From the NCBI RefSeq assembly GCF_008369125.1, contig NZ_VOAY01000005.1, forward strand, positions 372,001 through 436,000: DNA of 64,000 nt, given 5' to 3'. Both the position numbers and the translations under genes were made by a program. Numbering within the stretch: the stretch's first letter is position 1; each line of letters starts with the position of its first letter. The notes under the pieces are model-generated. The model was not told the origin of the DNA and ran no database searches. It worked only from the letters and a program-made list of their open reading frames with translations. Below are positions 51,088 through 59,914 of this stretch, one piece after another. This stretch comes from Allopusillimonas sp008369125. Lineage in GTDB: Bacteria > Pseudomonadota > Gammaproteobacteria > Burkholderiales > Burkholderiaceae_B.

Positions 51088-52665
51088 GTGGCCGACTCAT
51101 CTATCTTCACTGGCCCGTCCGGGTTTCAACCGCTGCGTCTGCTCCCTGAGTGGGCCGTATTTGAAACTGCGGCGCGCAATTCCCCAATACACGATCACAG
51201 CCTGCGCATTATCAATGCAGCCGGGTTGCATGTCGATGTAAGTGGACAAGGTTATTCTGACGCGCTTGCCGAGGCTACCGACGCGTTGCTACGGGCACGC
51301 GATTTTGGGCTAATGCGCGACCGCCTGCTGCAGGGCGGCATGGCCAATGTTACCGAGGAGCGTGCGGCCTGGCATACTGCGCTGCGCGAACCCGACCCTA
51401 TTGATGAGGTCGCTGCTGAACGTCAGCGACTTACTGAATTCGTACGCCAGGCCGACTCTGAACGGCGCTGGCGTAATGTTGTGCATATTGGCATAGGCGG
51501 CAGTGACTGGGGCGTAAGGCTGGCCGTCGACGCGTTTGGCTATGCCGGCGCATGGCGTACCGTGCATTTTGTGGCCAATATCGATGGCCATGCCATACAG
51601 GGTGGGCTGGCAGGCCTGGACGCCCACGACACGCTTATTGTGCTGGCCTCCAAATCGTTTACCACGGCCGAAACGCTTGAAAATGGCCAGCGTGCGCTCG
51701 AATGGCTGAAGGCGGCCGGCGTTGAAAACCCCTATGACCAGATCGTAGCAATCACTGCGCGACCCGAGGTTGCGTACAAATGGGGTATCCCCCGAAATCA
51801 TGTGTTCACGTTCTGGGACTGGGTGGGCGGCAGGTTTTCGCTGTGGTCTTCGGTAAGCCTTACCACTGCGCTATCGGTGGACACCGATGTGGTTGCCGGC
51901 ATGCAGGCCGGTGCCTCGGCCATGGATGCCCATTTTGCCGAAGCGCCCGTCCACCTGAACGCACCTGTTCAGCTGGCCATGTCTGGCATCGTCAATCGCA
52001 GCGTGCTCGGCTACGGCTCACTGAACATTGCACCCTATGATTTTCGTCTTTCCAGCCTGGTGCCCTACATACAGCAAATGGAAATGGAATCATTGGGCAA
52101 GTCTACAGACCTTGCCGGCGGTGCCGTCGAAATACCAACTGGGCCTGCTGTGTGGGGTATGCCGGGCACTGACGCGCAACACACCTTTTTTCAGTGGCTG
52201 CATCAGGGCAGCGATGGTGCACCGGTCGACTTTATTGTTTGCCAGCAGGCTGACCATGGCTGGCCAGAACACCACAAACGCCTGCTCGCCAACTGCCTCG
52301 CCCAGCGCGAGGCGTTGCTCAAAGGTAAAAGCTACGAGGCAGCGCTGCAGCAATGCCTTGACGAGGGCATGGACAACGACAAGGCACACTGGCTGGCTCA
52401 TCACAAAGTGCATGCAGGGGGCCGCCCTTCAACGCTAATCGTATTGCCGCGTCTGTCCCCCTATGCGCTCGGAGCACTGCTGGCGCTTTATGAGCACAAG
52501 GTGTTTGTACAAGGGCTGGTGTGGGGCATTAATCCCTTTGATCAATGGGGGGTGGAGTATGGCAAAGTGCTGGCCAAAGGTATTTTGGACGAGCTTTCGG
52601 GCGCACCCGTCGACGCAAGGCATGATGCATCAACGGCGCACTGGGTGGAACAATTTCGGGGCTGA
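51088..52665 (+). CDS. pgi: Glucose-6-phosphate isomerase
   Basis: Interconverts glucose 6-phosphate and fructose 6-phosphate. The 525-residue protein has VHIGIGGSDWGVRLAVDAF, LASKSFTTAETLENG, the signature DWVGGRFSLWSSVSL and YIQQMEMESLGKS, with the catalytic Glu. The GTG at 51088 has AAAGGAG in front; a longer in-frame ATG at 51052 would include the ribosome site. It supplies hexose phosphates and may serve the sugar-nucleotide genes around it. Confidence 0.96.
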   Translation: MADSSIFTGPSGFQPLRLLPEWAVFETAARNSPIHDHSLRIINAAGLHVDVSGQGYSDALAEATDALLRARDFGLMRDRLLQGGMANVTEERAAWHTALREPDPIDEVAAERQRLTEFVRQADSERRWRNVVHIGIGGSDWGVRLAVDAFGYAGAWRTVHFVANIDGHAIQGGLAGLDAHDTLIVLASKSFTTAETLENGQRALEWLKAAGVENPYDQIVAITARPEVAYKWGIPRNHVFTFWDWVGGRFSLWSSVSLTTALSVDTDVVAGMQAGASAMDAHFAEAPVHLNAPVQLAMSGIVNRSVLGYGSLNIAPYDFRLSSLVPYIQQMEMESLGKSTDLAGGAVEIPTGPAVWGMPGTDAQHTFFQWLHQGSDGAPVDFIVCQQADHGWPEHHKRLLANCLAQREALLKGKSYEAALQQCLDEGMDNDKAHWLAHHKVHAGGRPSTLIVLPRLSPYALGALLALYEHKVFVQGLVWGINPFDQWGVEYGKVLAKGILDELSGAPVDARHDASTAHWVEQFRG

Positions 52666-52764
52666 CCGTAAACACAAAATAGAACGTTAGTCAGCCCGGA
52701 GAAATAGACCTTCACCGCAAACATGTTGGCATCGGGGCAGCGGGCGTAGTTTGATAGTTGGCTG

Positions 52765-52860
52765 TCCGGACATGTGCGAATCCGGGCATGTGCTATCTGC
52801 GCATCTGGCCATCTGCGTATCTTGGGATTTGAGTATCTGGGCATCTGCGTATACGCGTAT
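52765..52860. repeat. Imperfect short repeats after pgi
   Basis: TCCGGACATGTGC (52765-52777) is repeated as TCCGGGCATGTGC (52781-52793), and GGCCATCTGCGTAT (52807-52820) recurs as GGGCATCTGCGTAT (52839-52852) with further ATCTG copies between. It lies in the 239-base gap between the convergent pgi and rmlD genes. Confidence 0.7.
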
Positions 52861-52904
52861 TTTGCGCTGCCACGCGCCCTAAAAGCCCGTACCCCAAGAA
52901 GCCC

Positions 52905-53825
52905 TCAAGCCCGCTGTTGTTGCAGTAACTGACACACCACCCGCTGCAAGGCGACGCGCCACGTTCGACTCAGCAATGGCGGCAAGGTTTGCTGACCTGT
53001 CAGCCCAACTGCGGCTAACTTCTCGCAAGACAGTGCCGAAAACATCGGGCGTCTGGCTGCAGTTGGGTAAGCGCTGGTATCGATGGGCAACAACACGGGC
53101 AGTTGCAGACACGGGCTCACACGGTCTGCGCAGTCAAAAATTGCGCGGGCAAACTCGCACCAGGAAACCGGCGTGGTGTCGTTGCCTGCACCACAATAAT
53201 GGTAAAGGCCTGCGGCAACATTAGGCATGCGACCAGCAAGGGCAATAAGCACATCTGCCAGGTCGCCGGCATACGTCGGAAACCCAAGCTGGTCGTCAAC
53301 CACCTGCACCTGCTCTGCGCCATTGACCACCAACCGCAGCATGGTGCGCACAAAATTATTGCCGTATTCGCTAAACAGCCAAGAACTGCGAACAACAATC
53401 GCCTGAGGCAGCGCCTGCAACACCGCCATTTCGCCTGCACGCTTGCTGTGACCGTACACGTTAAGGGGCATGGCGGCATCTGTTTCAACGTAAGGCCTGT
53501 CACTGCCACCATCAAACACATAATCCGTAGAAACATGCAGCAGGCCGGCACCACTACGGGCTGCCGCCCGGGCAAGGCTCTCGGCGCCGTGGGCATTAAC
53601 GTCGTAGACCGCCTGCACGTCATCCTCTGCATTGTCGACAGCGGTATACGCTGCCGCATTAATGATAAGTGCCGGCCGCAAGTCAGCCACATAGGCCTGG
53701 ACGGCCTGCTCGTTAACGATGTCGAGCTCATGCTGCGCGGGTGCCGCAACGCGCCAGGTTGAGGGCATACGATCCAGCAGGCAGCGCCCCAGTTGCCCGC
53801 CGCCACCCGTAAGCAGCACAATCAC
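52905..53825 (-). CDS. rfbD: dTDP-4-dehydrorhamnose reductase RmlD
   Basis: Last step of dTDP-L-rhamnose synthesis. The 306-residue SDR-type protein starts LLTGGGGQLGRCLL, has STDYVFDG, YGHSKRAGE with the catalytic Tyr and Lys, and VRSSWLFSEYG. It overlaps rmlC by four bases on the same strand, so both are translated together. Confidence 0.95.
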   Translation of the reverse strand: MIVLLTGGGGQLGRCLLDRMPSTWRVAAPAQHELDIVNEQAVQAYVADLRPALIINAAAYTAVDNAEDDVQAVYDVNAHGAESLARAAARSGAGLLHVSTDYVFDGGSDRPYVETDAAMPLNVYGHSKRAGEMAVLQALPQAIVVRSSWLFSEYGNNFVRTMLRLVVNGAEQVQVVDDQLGFPTYAGDLADVLIALAGRMPNVAAGLYHYCGAGNDTTPVSWCEFARAIFDCADRVSPCLQLPVLLPIDTSAYPTAARRPMFSALSCEKLAAVGLTGQQTLPPLLSRTWRVALQRVVCQLLQQQRA

Positions 53826-54439
53826 GGCAACCGACCCGTCGCACGCAAGGTTTTCAGGCTAAGGCCGCGCTGGTCTTTTTCTGAGAGTATGGGCTGGCAA
53901 GATGGCCACGCGATGCCAACTTCATCATCATCCCACTTAAGACAGGCCTCATCGTCGGGCTGGTAGGTCTGCGTGCATTTGTATTCGACCATGGCATGAT
54001 CAGAAAGCACCAGAAACCCATGCGCAAAGCCTGGCGGTATCCACAATTGGGTTTCGACGGATGGCTGTGCTGTGGCAGCGGGGGTTTGAGCATTGCCGCC
54101 GATGGTGCCGTCTTGCCTGGCTGCGCAGGCAGACAGGTTGATACCATGCCATTGCCCAAACGTGGGCGACGCTGGCCGCATATCAACCACCACATCAAAT
54201 ACCTGCCCATACACGACGCGTACCAGCTTGCCTTGGGGCTGCTTTACCTGGTAGTGCATGCCGCGCAGCACGCCGTGACGTGAATAGCTGAAGTTATCCT
54301 GGACGAACGCCACACCAGAACCAAGCAGGCTGGCATAGCTTGATGCACGAAAGGTTTCCAGGAAGAAGCCACGATCATCATGAAACACGGGCGTTTCGAT
54401 GCGCTTCAAACCTGGCAGCGGGGTGTCAAGCACCATCAT
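53822..54439 (-). CDS. rfbC: dTDP-4-dehydrorhamnose 3,5-epimerase RmlC, with inserted loop
   Basis: Cupin-fold epimerase of 205 residues. It has RGFFLETFR, VQDNFSYSRHGVLRGMHYQ with the catalytic His, WIPPGFAHGFLVLS, and VEYKCTQTY. Between LSACAARQD and ETQLWIPPGFAHG an extra Ala/Thr/Pro-rich stretch of about 20 residues interrupts the usual sequence; the active-site parts on either side are intact. Probably a functional enzyme with a surface loop. Confidence 0.93.
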   Translation of the reverse strand: MMVLDTPLPGLKRIETPVFHDDRGFFLETFRASSYASLLGSGVAFVQDNFSYSRHGVLRGMHYQVKQPQGKLVRVVYGQVFDVVVDMRPASPTFGQWHGINLSACAARQDGTIGGNAQTPAATAQPSVETQLWIPPGFAHGFLVLSDHAMVEYKCTQTYQPDDEACLKWDDDEVGIAWPSCQPILSEKDQRGLSLKTLRATGRLP

Positions 54440-54591
54440 TACGGAAAAATCCTGTACGCGGGCAGCAGAAAGCCACCTTACAGGCTTATTTTACGCGGCG
54501 GCCGATACCCAACCACTAAGGCCACGTCGTCTGGCCTCAAAGTCGCCCGCGCCTGGCTTCATGCCCTGCAAGCCGACCGGCCCGCCAGCAG

Positions 54592-55059
54592 TCATTTCTT
54601 TCTGTTTTCTGCGCCTTGATGCGTCAGCACGAGCACATCGCTTTCGCCTTCCTGGACCACTTCCCCATGCTGGTTAATCAACTGAAAGCGACGGCCCAGC
54701 TTGCCGCTATTACCGCTTTTGCCGAGGTCGACCGAGGTAATGGTTAGCTTTAGATGTATGGTGTCATTCACAAACAAGGGGGCGAGAAAGTTCCAGTTGC
54801 GCAAACCCAGCATGGCAATGACGGAATCATGAAAAATGCCCAACTCATGCAACATGCCTGTGCTGATCGCGATGCCCAATGCGCCATGTACAACGCGTTG
54901 CCCGAATCGCGTCGTTTTGGCAAACTCGGCATCGACATGCAGCGGGTTCCAGTCGCCTGACACCATAGAGAAAAACGTAAGGTCTGCCTCTGTAATGGTG
55001 CGGCCGCCGCTTTGGAAGGCTTGGTCCACGGCAAAATCTTCAAGATAATAAGAGCTCAT
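54592..55059 (-). CDS. MaoC-family (R)-hydratase-like protein
   Basis: A 155-residue hotdog-fold protein. The MaoC signature is seen as FFSMVSGDWNPLHVDAEFAK, with the Asp and His of the hydratase site, followed by RFGQRVVHGALG. Such proteins hydrate enoyl-CoA thioesters. The start overlaps the acyl-CoA ligase stop by four bases, so it acts with that enzyme, downstream of the Liv-type importer. Confidence 0.9.
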   Translation of the reverse strand: MSSYYLEDFAVDQAFQSGGRTITEADLTFFSMVSGDWNPLHVDAEFAKTTRFGQRVVHGALGIAISTGMLHELGIFHDSVIAMLGLRNWNFLAPLFVNDTIHLKLTITSVDLGKSGNSGKLGRRFQLINQHGEVVQEGESDVLVLTHQGAENRKK

Positions 55060-56651
55060 ACTGTTTCCTTGATGCGTTGCGCTGCCATTTCGCGCAGCTT
55101 GCCTCGCTGAATCTTCGACCCGTTTGAGCTTTGCGTAACCGGAAACTCCGCCACCGACCAGATACGCACGGGCACCTTGAAGGGCGCAAGCGTCGCCGCT
55201 ACAGCGGCTTTCAGTGCGGCCTCTTGCAGCACCTCGCCGTGCTCTGCAATCACGAACGCCGCGCAGCGCACCTGGCCGTCAACCTCTACCGACACCACCT
55301 GGGCATTGGCGACACCCAGCTGCGCTTTCAGAACGTCTTCGATTTCGGTAGGGCTCACCAGATACCCCGACAGCCGAATGGCGTCGCCCTGACGCGCCAC
55401 ATAGACGAAGCTGCCATCTTCCCGCAGATAGCCTATGTCTCCGGTGTGGAAAAACCCATCTTCGTCGATGACTTTGCGTGTTTCATCCGGATTGTCGAGG
55501 TATCCAGTGAAATTGGTGTCAGATTTGATCTCAATTGCGCCACTTTGGCCCACTGGCAGAATCTCGCCCGTATCGATGTCGCGAATCCGGATCTGCGCCG
55601 CGCTATTGGCCGGCAGGCCTCCGCCCTTGAGCCGCTCGCTCATTGCGGTGGATTCCCGGCCTATTGAAAACAGCGCCTGCACTTCACTTGAGCCGTACAA
55701 ACCATATAAAGGGACACCACGACGCCATGCCTCACGCCCGAACTCTTCCATGCGGGGATGGAACGAGGCAAAGCCGAAAACACGCGCTGACGGAAACGGC
55801 GTATCGCCGACGCCATAGTCCAGAATGCGCCGAAACATTTCATCACTGCCAAACAAATGCGTAATGCCATGCTGGTTTATCAATCGCGCGGCCTCGGGCC
55901 CGTCGAAGGTATCCATCATGACCGAGGGCTTGCCTGCAGCGAAGGCAGCAAACACCGCGTTAAAGCCGAACACGCCACAAAACGGCAACGACGCAAGCAG
56001 GCAGGCGCCTGGCTGTTCAAAACCATAGGCCTGCGCAACCCGTTGGCTGTGAAGCGCAACCGTGCGTTGCGAATGCATGACAAGCTTGGGGCCGCTGGTC
56101 GTACCCGAGGTTGTAAAAAGAATGTTGAGCGAGTCTGCCGTGCCGGTGACGGGTACGCTATGTGGCGGCAACGAAGCCAGACGGAATGCAACCGTTGGCT
56201 TGCCCAGTATGGTTTGGGGTATAGGCTCTTCGGGGTTGAGCACCACGACACGCCGCACCGTCTTTGCGGCCTGGGGGTCAACCCCGGCCAGAACGCCTGC
56301 AAAATCAATCTTGCGAAAGTTAAGCTCGAGCACCAGCATGCTGGCCCGGGAGCGCTCCAGGATGTATTCCAGCTCATGTGAACGGTAGCGGGTATTGACG
56401 GTTACCAGCGTGGCGCCAATATGCGACAAGCCAATATACAGCGCCAACCACTCTATGCGATTAACCAGCCATACTGCCACCCTGTCGTCTGGCTCTATGC
56501 CCTGTGCAGTAAGCCAGGCGGCCGTACGACTGCACAACTGGCTGAACTGCTCAAAGGTAACCGTCTCATCGCCATCAATAAAGGCAACGTCATGGGGCCG
56601 GATGGCCACATGGTGCGCGAGCACGTCCGGCAGGGTATTTAGCAGCTGCAT
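55056..56651 (-). CDS. AMP-dependent acyl-CoA synthetase
   Basis: A ligase of 531 residues in the ANL superfamily that activates a carboxylic acid to its CoA thioester. The ATP-binding motif is LFTTSGTTSGPKLVMHS (about residues 177-193); YGLYGSSEVQALF holds the A5 motif, FFHTGDIGYLREDGSF the A7 motif, with the hinge in GDAIRLSGYLVSPTEIE. The C-terminal lysine region is SSNGSKIQRGKLRE. It lies one base after livF and is in the same operon, so its substrate is probably what the transporter imports. The acid itself cannot be told. Confidence 0.92.
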   Translation of the reverse strand: MQLLNTLPDVLAHHVAIRPHDVAFIDGDETVTFEQFSQLCSRTAAWLTAQGIEPDDRVAVWLVNRIEWLALYIGLSHIGATLVTVNTRYRSHELEYILERSRASMLVLELNFRKIDFAGVLAGVDPQAAKTVRRVVVLNPEEPIPQTILGKPTVAFRLASLPPHSVPVTGTADSLNILFTTSGTTSGPKLVMHSQRTVALHSQRVAQAYGFEQPGACLLASLPFCGVFGFNAVFAAFAAGKPSVMMDTFDGPEAARLINQHGITHLFGSDEMFRRILDYGVGDTPFPSARVFGFASFHPRMEEFGREAWRRGVPLYGLYGSSEVQALFSIGRESTAMSERLKGGGLPANSAAQIRIRDIDTGEILPVGQSGAIEIKSDTNFTGYLDNPDETRKVIDEDGFFHTGDIGYLREDGSFVYVARQGDAIRLSGYLVSPTEIEDVLKAQLGVANAQVVSVEVDGQVRCAAFVIAEHGEVLQEAALKAAVAATLAPFKVPVRIWSVAEFPVTQSSNGSKIQRGKLREMAAQRIKETV

Positions 56652-56652
56652 A

Positions 56653-57366
56653 TCAATACAGCTCCATCAATTTGGCGTTGTCAGACAGTTCTTCTGGCAA
56701 GGCTTCACTAATAATGGCGCCCGACTTCATCACTAGAACCCGGTCTGAAATTTTCAGTGCTTCTTTAACGTTTTGTTCGACCAGCAAAATAGACATCCCG
56801 GTTTTTTGCTGCAGCTCGCGTATGGGCAGCACAAGATCCTGGAACAGTTTGGGTGCAAGCCCGATAGAAGGCTCATCCATCAGCAGGCAACGCGGCTGGC
56901 TTAATAGCGACCGCCCAATTGACACAATTTGCTGTTGGCCGCCAGAAAGCGTTCCGGCTCTTTGCTGGTAAAAACTGCCCATGGCCGGCAGCACCGACAT
57001 CACCCAGTCGAGGCGCTGCGATTGCAGTGCTTTCGGAATGCCGGCAGCCCACATGGCCATTTTCATGGTTTCTGCGACGGTTAACCCGGGGAAAACACCC
57101 CTGCCTTCGGGCACCAGAGACAAGCCTGCTGCCGTAAGCAACCGGGGTTCTAGCTTGCCTTGGCGCTTGCCGTCAAGAAAGACGGCACCACCCTGATGCG
57201 GAATCAGACCAAACAGTGATTTAAGCAGCGTAGACTTACCCGCCCCGTTGTGACCGATCAAACACAAGACTTCATTCTGACGTAATTCAAAATTGAAGTT
57301 GTTCAGCACCGGCCGCCCGCCGTACCCCACCACCAGGCCTTCCGTCTTGAGCACGGTATTGGTCAT
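56653..57366 (-). CDS. livF: Branched-chain amino acid-type ABC transporter ATP-binding protein LivF
   Basis: 237-residue ATPase with Walker A GHNGAGKST, signature LSGGQQQ, Walker B CLLMDEPSIGLAP and LLVEQNV, typical of LivF. It overlaps livG by four bases. LivF and LivG drive a HAAT-family importer whose members take up branched-chain amino acids, amides, aromatic acids and other carboxylates. Confidence 0.94.
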   Translation of the reverse strand: MTNTVLKTEGLVVGYGGRPVLNNFNFELRQNEVLCLIGHNGAGKSTLLKSLFGLIPHQGGAVFLDGKRQGKLEPRLLTAAGLSLVPEGRGVFPGLTVAETMKMAMWAAGIPKALQSQRLDWVMSVLPAMGSFYQQRAGTLSGGQQQIVSIGRSLLSQPRCLLMDEPSIGLAPKLFQDLVLPIRELQQKTGMSILLVEQNVKEALKISDRVLVMKSGAIISEALPEELSDNAKLMELY

Positions 57367-58127
57367 GCTGCCTGATCTCCAAAATAAATGGCCGCCAGAT
57401 GCGGATCGTTCAACACCGTATCGGGGTCTCCATCGGCCAGCAGCTTGCCTTGATCGAGAAATGCAATGCGGTCGGAAATGCCGATAACGATATCCAGATT
57501 GTGCTCGATAATGCAGACGGTGACCCCGTTACGCACTTCGGAGCGCAACAGTTCGAGAAACAGTTCATATGAACCCCGATCAAGACCGGACGCCGGTTCA
57601 TCCAGCAGCCACAGTTTGGCGTCGGTCGCCATGATGCGGGCCAGGCTCAGAAACTTGCGTTCTGCATACGCCAGGTCTACGGCTCGCACATTGGCCTTGT
57701 CCGCCAGCCGTGTGCGTTCGAGAATATGCATGACCTTATCCTGACGCGCCTTGCGCCCTGCTCGGCCTCCCGGCTGCCACAGCCAGGATACGGGCTCGGT
57801 GACAGTAAGTACGTTTTCGTAAACCGTCATCTGGTCAAACAGGCGTAAATCCTGAAACGTACGTGCCACGCCTTTGCGGGCGATCTTCCAGTGCGGTTGC
57901 CCCACAATAGACTCGCCCTGCCAGAGTATGTCTCCGCCCGATGGGGTGAGATGGCCGGTAATAAGGTTAAACAATGTCGTTTTGCCAGCACCATTGGGGC
58001 CCACCAGCGTGGTGACAATGCCGGCCCGCATATCGAGGGTGACGTCATTGGTAACGTGCAGGCCTCCGAAGTGCTTTTGCAAATGGGTAATACGCAGCAA
58101 CACATCTTGCGTAGAAGAGTCCGTCAT
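57363..58127 (-). CDS. livG: Branched-chain amino acid-type ABC transporter ATP-binding protein LivG
   Basis: 254-residue ATPase with Walker A GPNGAGKTTLFN and Walker B LWLLDEPASGLDRG, plus CIIEHNLDIV. The signature segment is changed: where LSYGQQR is usual it reads DLAYAERKFLSLARI, close to the variant LivG signature. It overlaps livM by four bases. Confidence 0.93.
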   Translation of the reverse strand: MTDSSTQDVLLRITHLQKHFGGLHVTNDVTLDMRAGIVTTLVGPNGAGKTTLFNLITGHLTPSGGDILWQGESIVGQPHWKIARKGVARTFQDLRLFDQMTVYENVLTVTEPVSWLWQPGGRAGRKARQDKVMHILERTRLADKANVRAVDLAYAERKFLSLARIMATDAKLWLLDEPASGLDRGSYELFLELLRSEVRNGVTVCIIEHNLDIVIGISDRIAFLDQGKLLADGDPDTVLNDPHLAAIYFGDQAA

Positions 58128-59011
58128 TTTGTCACCGCCTTTGCTTTATCAGCGCCAACAATACCGCCAGGGCGAAAAATCATCAGCAGCACCATGGCTG
58201 CACCATAGGCGATCTGCTGTATGGACCCGATCTCGGTCTGCGGCAAAAACCACATATAGCTGAACAGGCTGGGCAGCAGCATCAACAGCACGGTACCCAC
58301 AATAGGCCCCGCGAGCGTGCCCGTACCGCCTATGATCACCATTGCCATCAGCAGTATGGACGTATCAAGCATGAAGCTTTCTACGTTGATAAAACCCAGG
58401 TAAAAGGCGTATAGCGCCCCCGCAATAGCGGCCAGCGACGATGAAACCACCACCGACAGCGTCTTGATGATCGCCACGTTTTTGCCAAAAGCGTGAGCCG
58501 CTGACTCACTGTCTCGAATCGCCTTGAGATTGCGCCCGAAACTGGACCGTAACAGCGCCGTGGTTATGAATATGACCAGGGCAAGACACGCCAGCGCCAG
58601 GAACATGAAGTGCGTTGGATCGCCCACCACAAAGCCAAAAATATCGACCGGGGGAATGCCGATAATGCCTCCCAGGCCCCCGGTAAACGATTTCCATTCG
58701 GCAAATATGGTCACGCCCAGTACCTGCAAACCCAGCGATGCCGCCACAAAATACTCGCCACGCACACGCAGTGCCGGCAATGCAAGAATGAGCGACAGTA
58801 CGCCCGCCACCACCATGGCCACCGGAACCGCCAGAAAAAACGAAGCGCTAAAGTGCAGCGCCATGTACGCTGCCGTGTAGGCACCCACGCCAAAGAAAAT
58901 TGCGTGAGCAATCGAAAATATCCCCGCATACCCCATGATGAAATTCAGGGTAATAGCCAGTACCGCGTTGATGGATATCAGCGTAACGAGGTTAAGTATG
59001 TAAGCCAGCAT
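58124..59011 (-). CDS. livM: Branched-chain amino acid-type ABC transporter permease LivM
   Basis: Inner-membrane permease of 295 residues with about eight or more helices; NFIMGYAGIFSIAHAIFFGVGAYTAA at the N-terminus and RNLKAIRDSESAAHAFGKN (the ATPase-docking loop) mark the LivM family. It begins 12 bases after livH. Confidence 0.93.
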   Translation of the reverse strand: MLAYILNLVTLISINAVLAITLNFIMGYAGIFSIAHAIFFGVGAYTAAYMALHFSASFFLAVPVAMVVAGVLSLILALPALRVRGEYFVAASLGLQVLGVTIFAEWKSFTGGLGGIIGIPPVDIFGFVVGDPTHFMFLALACLALVIFITTALLRSSFGRNLKAIRDSESAAHAFGKNVAIIKTLSVVVSSSLAAIAGALYAFYLGFINVESFMLDTSILLMAMVIIGGTGTLAGPIVGTVLLMLLPSLFSYMWFLPQTEIGSIQQIAYGAAMVLLMIFRPGGIVGADKAKAVTK

Positions 59012-59023
59012 CTACTCGTTACC

Positions 59024-59896
59024 TCAGGTAGCAATGGCACGGCCGAAGAAACCGGACGGCCTGAACAATATGAACAAGAACAGCACAATAAATGTGACGG
59101 CTTCACTCCACTGAGGGCCCAGATACATCAATGCGATGTTCTCACTTAAGCCCAACAGCAAGCCTGCGCAGGCGGCACCGCGCAGGCTGCCTACGCCGCC
59201 CACTATGGTCGCTGCCAGACTGATCAACATGACATGATGCGCCATGGCCGGGTTCAGGCCTGAACTGGCTGCGGTAAGAATGGCAGCCGGTATGACCAGC
59301 ACCGATCCCAACGCAAAGACAATGGTGGAGAGACGGCGTGGGCTTAACCCATACACACGAATAAGTTCAGGGTTTTCTGCCAGGGCGCGCAGGGCGGTCC
59401 CCACATTGGTGCGTGACAGAAACAGACCCAGGCCCCCAAAGAACACCAGCGCACAAACAATGGCAATGCCTGACAATGGCGACACGTACAGGCCGGAAAT
59501 AACCTCTATGCTGTTGGACAGCGGGGTATTAACCGAAACGAAACCACGGCCAAACACCATGCCGATCACGTTCTGCACAACAATACCCGCCCCCAGCGAG
59601 GCAACGAACACCGTAAAAAATGAACCCTCATGGCGCTGGATGGGGGCATACACCCAGCGGTCCATGATGACACCAAAGATAACGGCGCTCGCAGAAGCCG
59701 CCAGCACCGCAAACAGCCAATGTGCCTGCGACACTGAATAAACGTAATAAAAAATGTACGCGGCAATGGTAAACGTTGAACCGTGGGCAAAGTGGAAAAC
59801 CCGGGTCGAGCCGAAAATAAGCGAAAAACCGACGGCGATGAGCGCGTACAACGCGCCCACCTGCACGCCGTTAATCAACAGCTGTAGCAATAACAT
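59024..59896 (-). CDS. livH: Branched-chain amino acid-type ABC transporter permease LivH
   Basis: Inner-membrane permease of 290 residues. It has the LivH start ALYALIAVGFSLIFGSTRVFHFAHG and the docking loop ALRALAENPELIRVYGLS. It pairs with LivM. It lies 18 bases after the binding-protein gene. Confidence 0.93.
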   Translation of the reverse strand: MLLLQLLINGVQVGALYALIAVGFSLIFGSTRVFHFAHGSTFTIAAYIFYYVYSVSQAHWLFAVLAASASAVIFGVIMDRWVYAPIQRHEGSFFTVFVASLGAGIVVQNVIGMVFGRGFVSVNTPLSNSIEVISGLYVSPLSGIAIVCALVFFGGLGLFLSRTNVGTALRALAENPELIRVYGLSPRRLSTIVFALGSVLVIPAAILTAASSGLNPAMAHHVMLISLAATIVGGVGSLRGAACAGLLLGLSENIALMYLGPQWSEAVTFIVLFLFILFRPSGFFGRAIAT

Positions 59897-59914
59897 GACG
59901 CAGGGCCTTCCAGG

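Noticed and set aside
52542..52844. 100-codon minus-strand frame over the end of pgi and the repeat region
   Set aside because: Its reading follows the short repeats and the pgi antisense; composition looks like chance.
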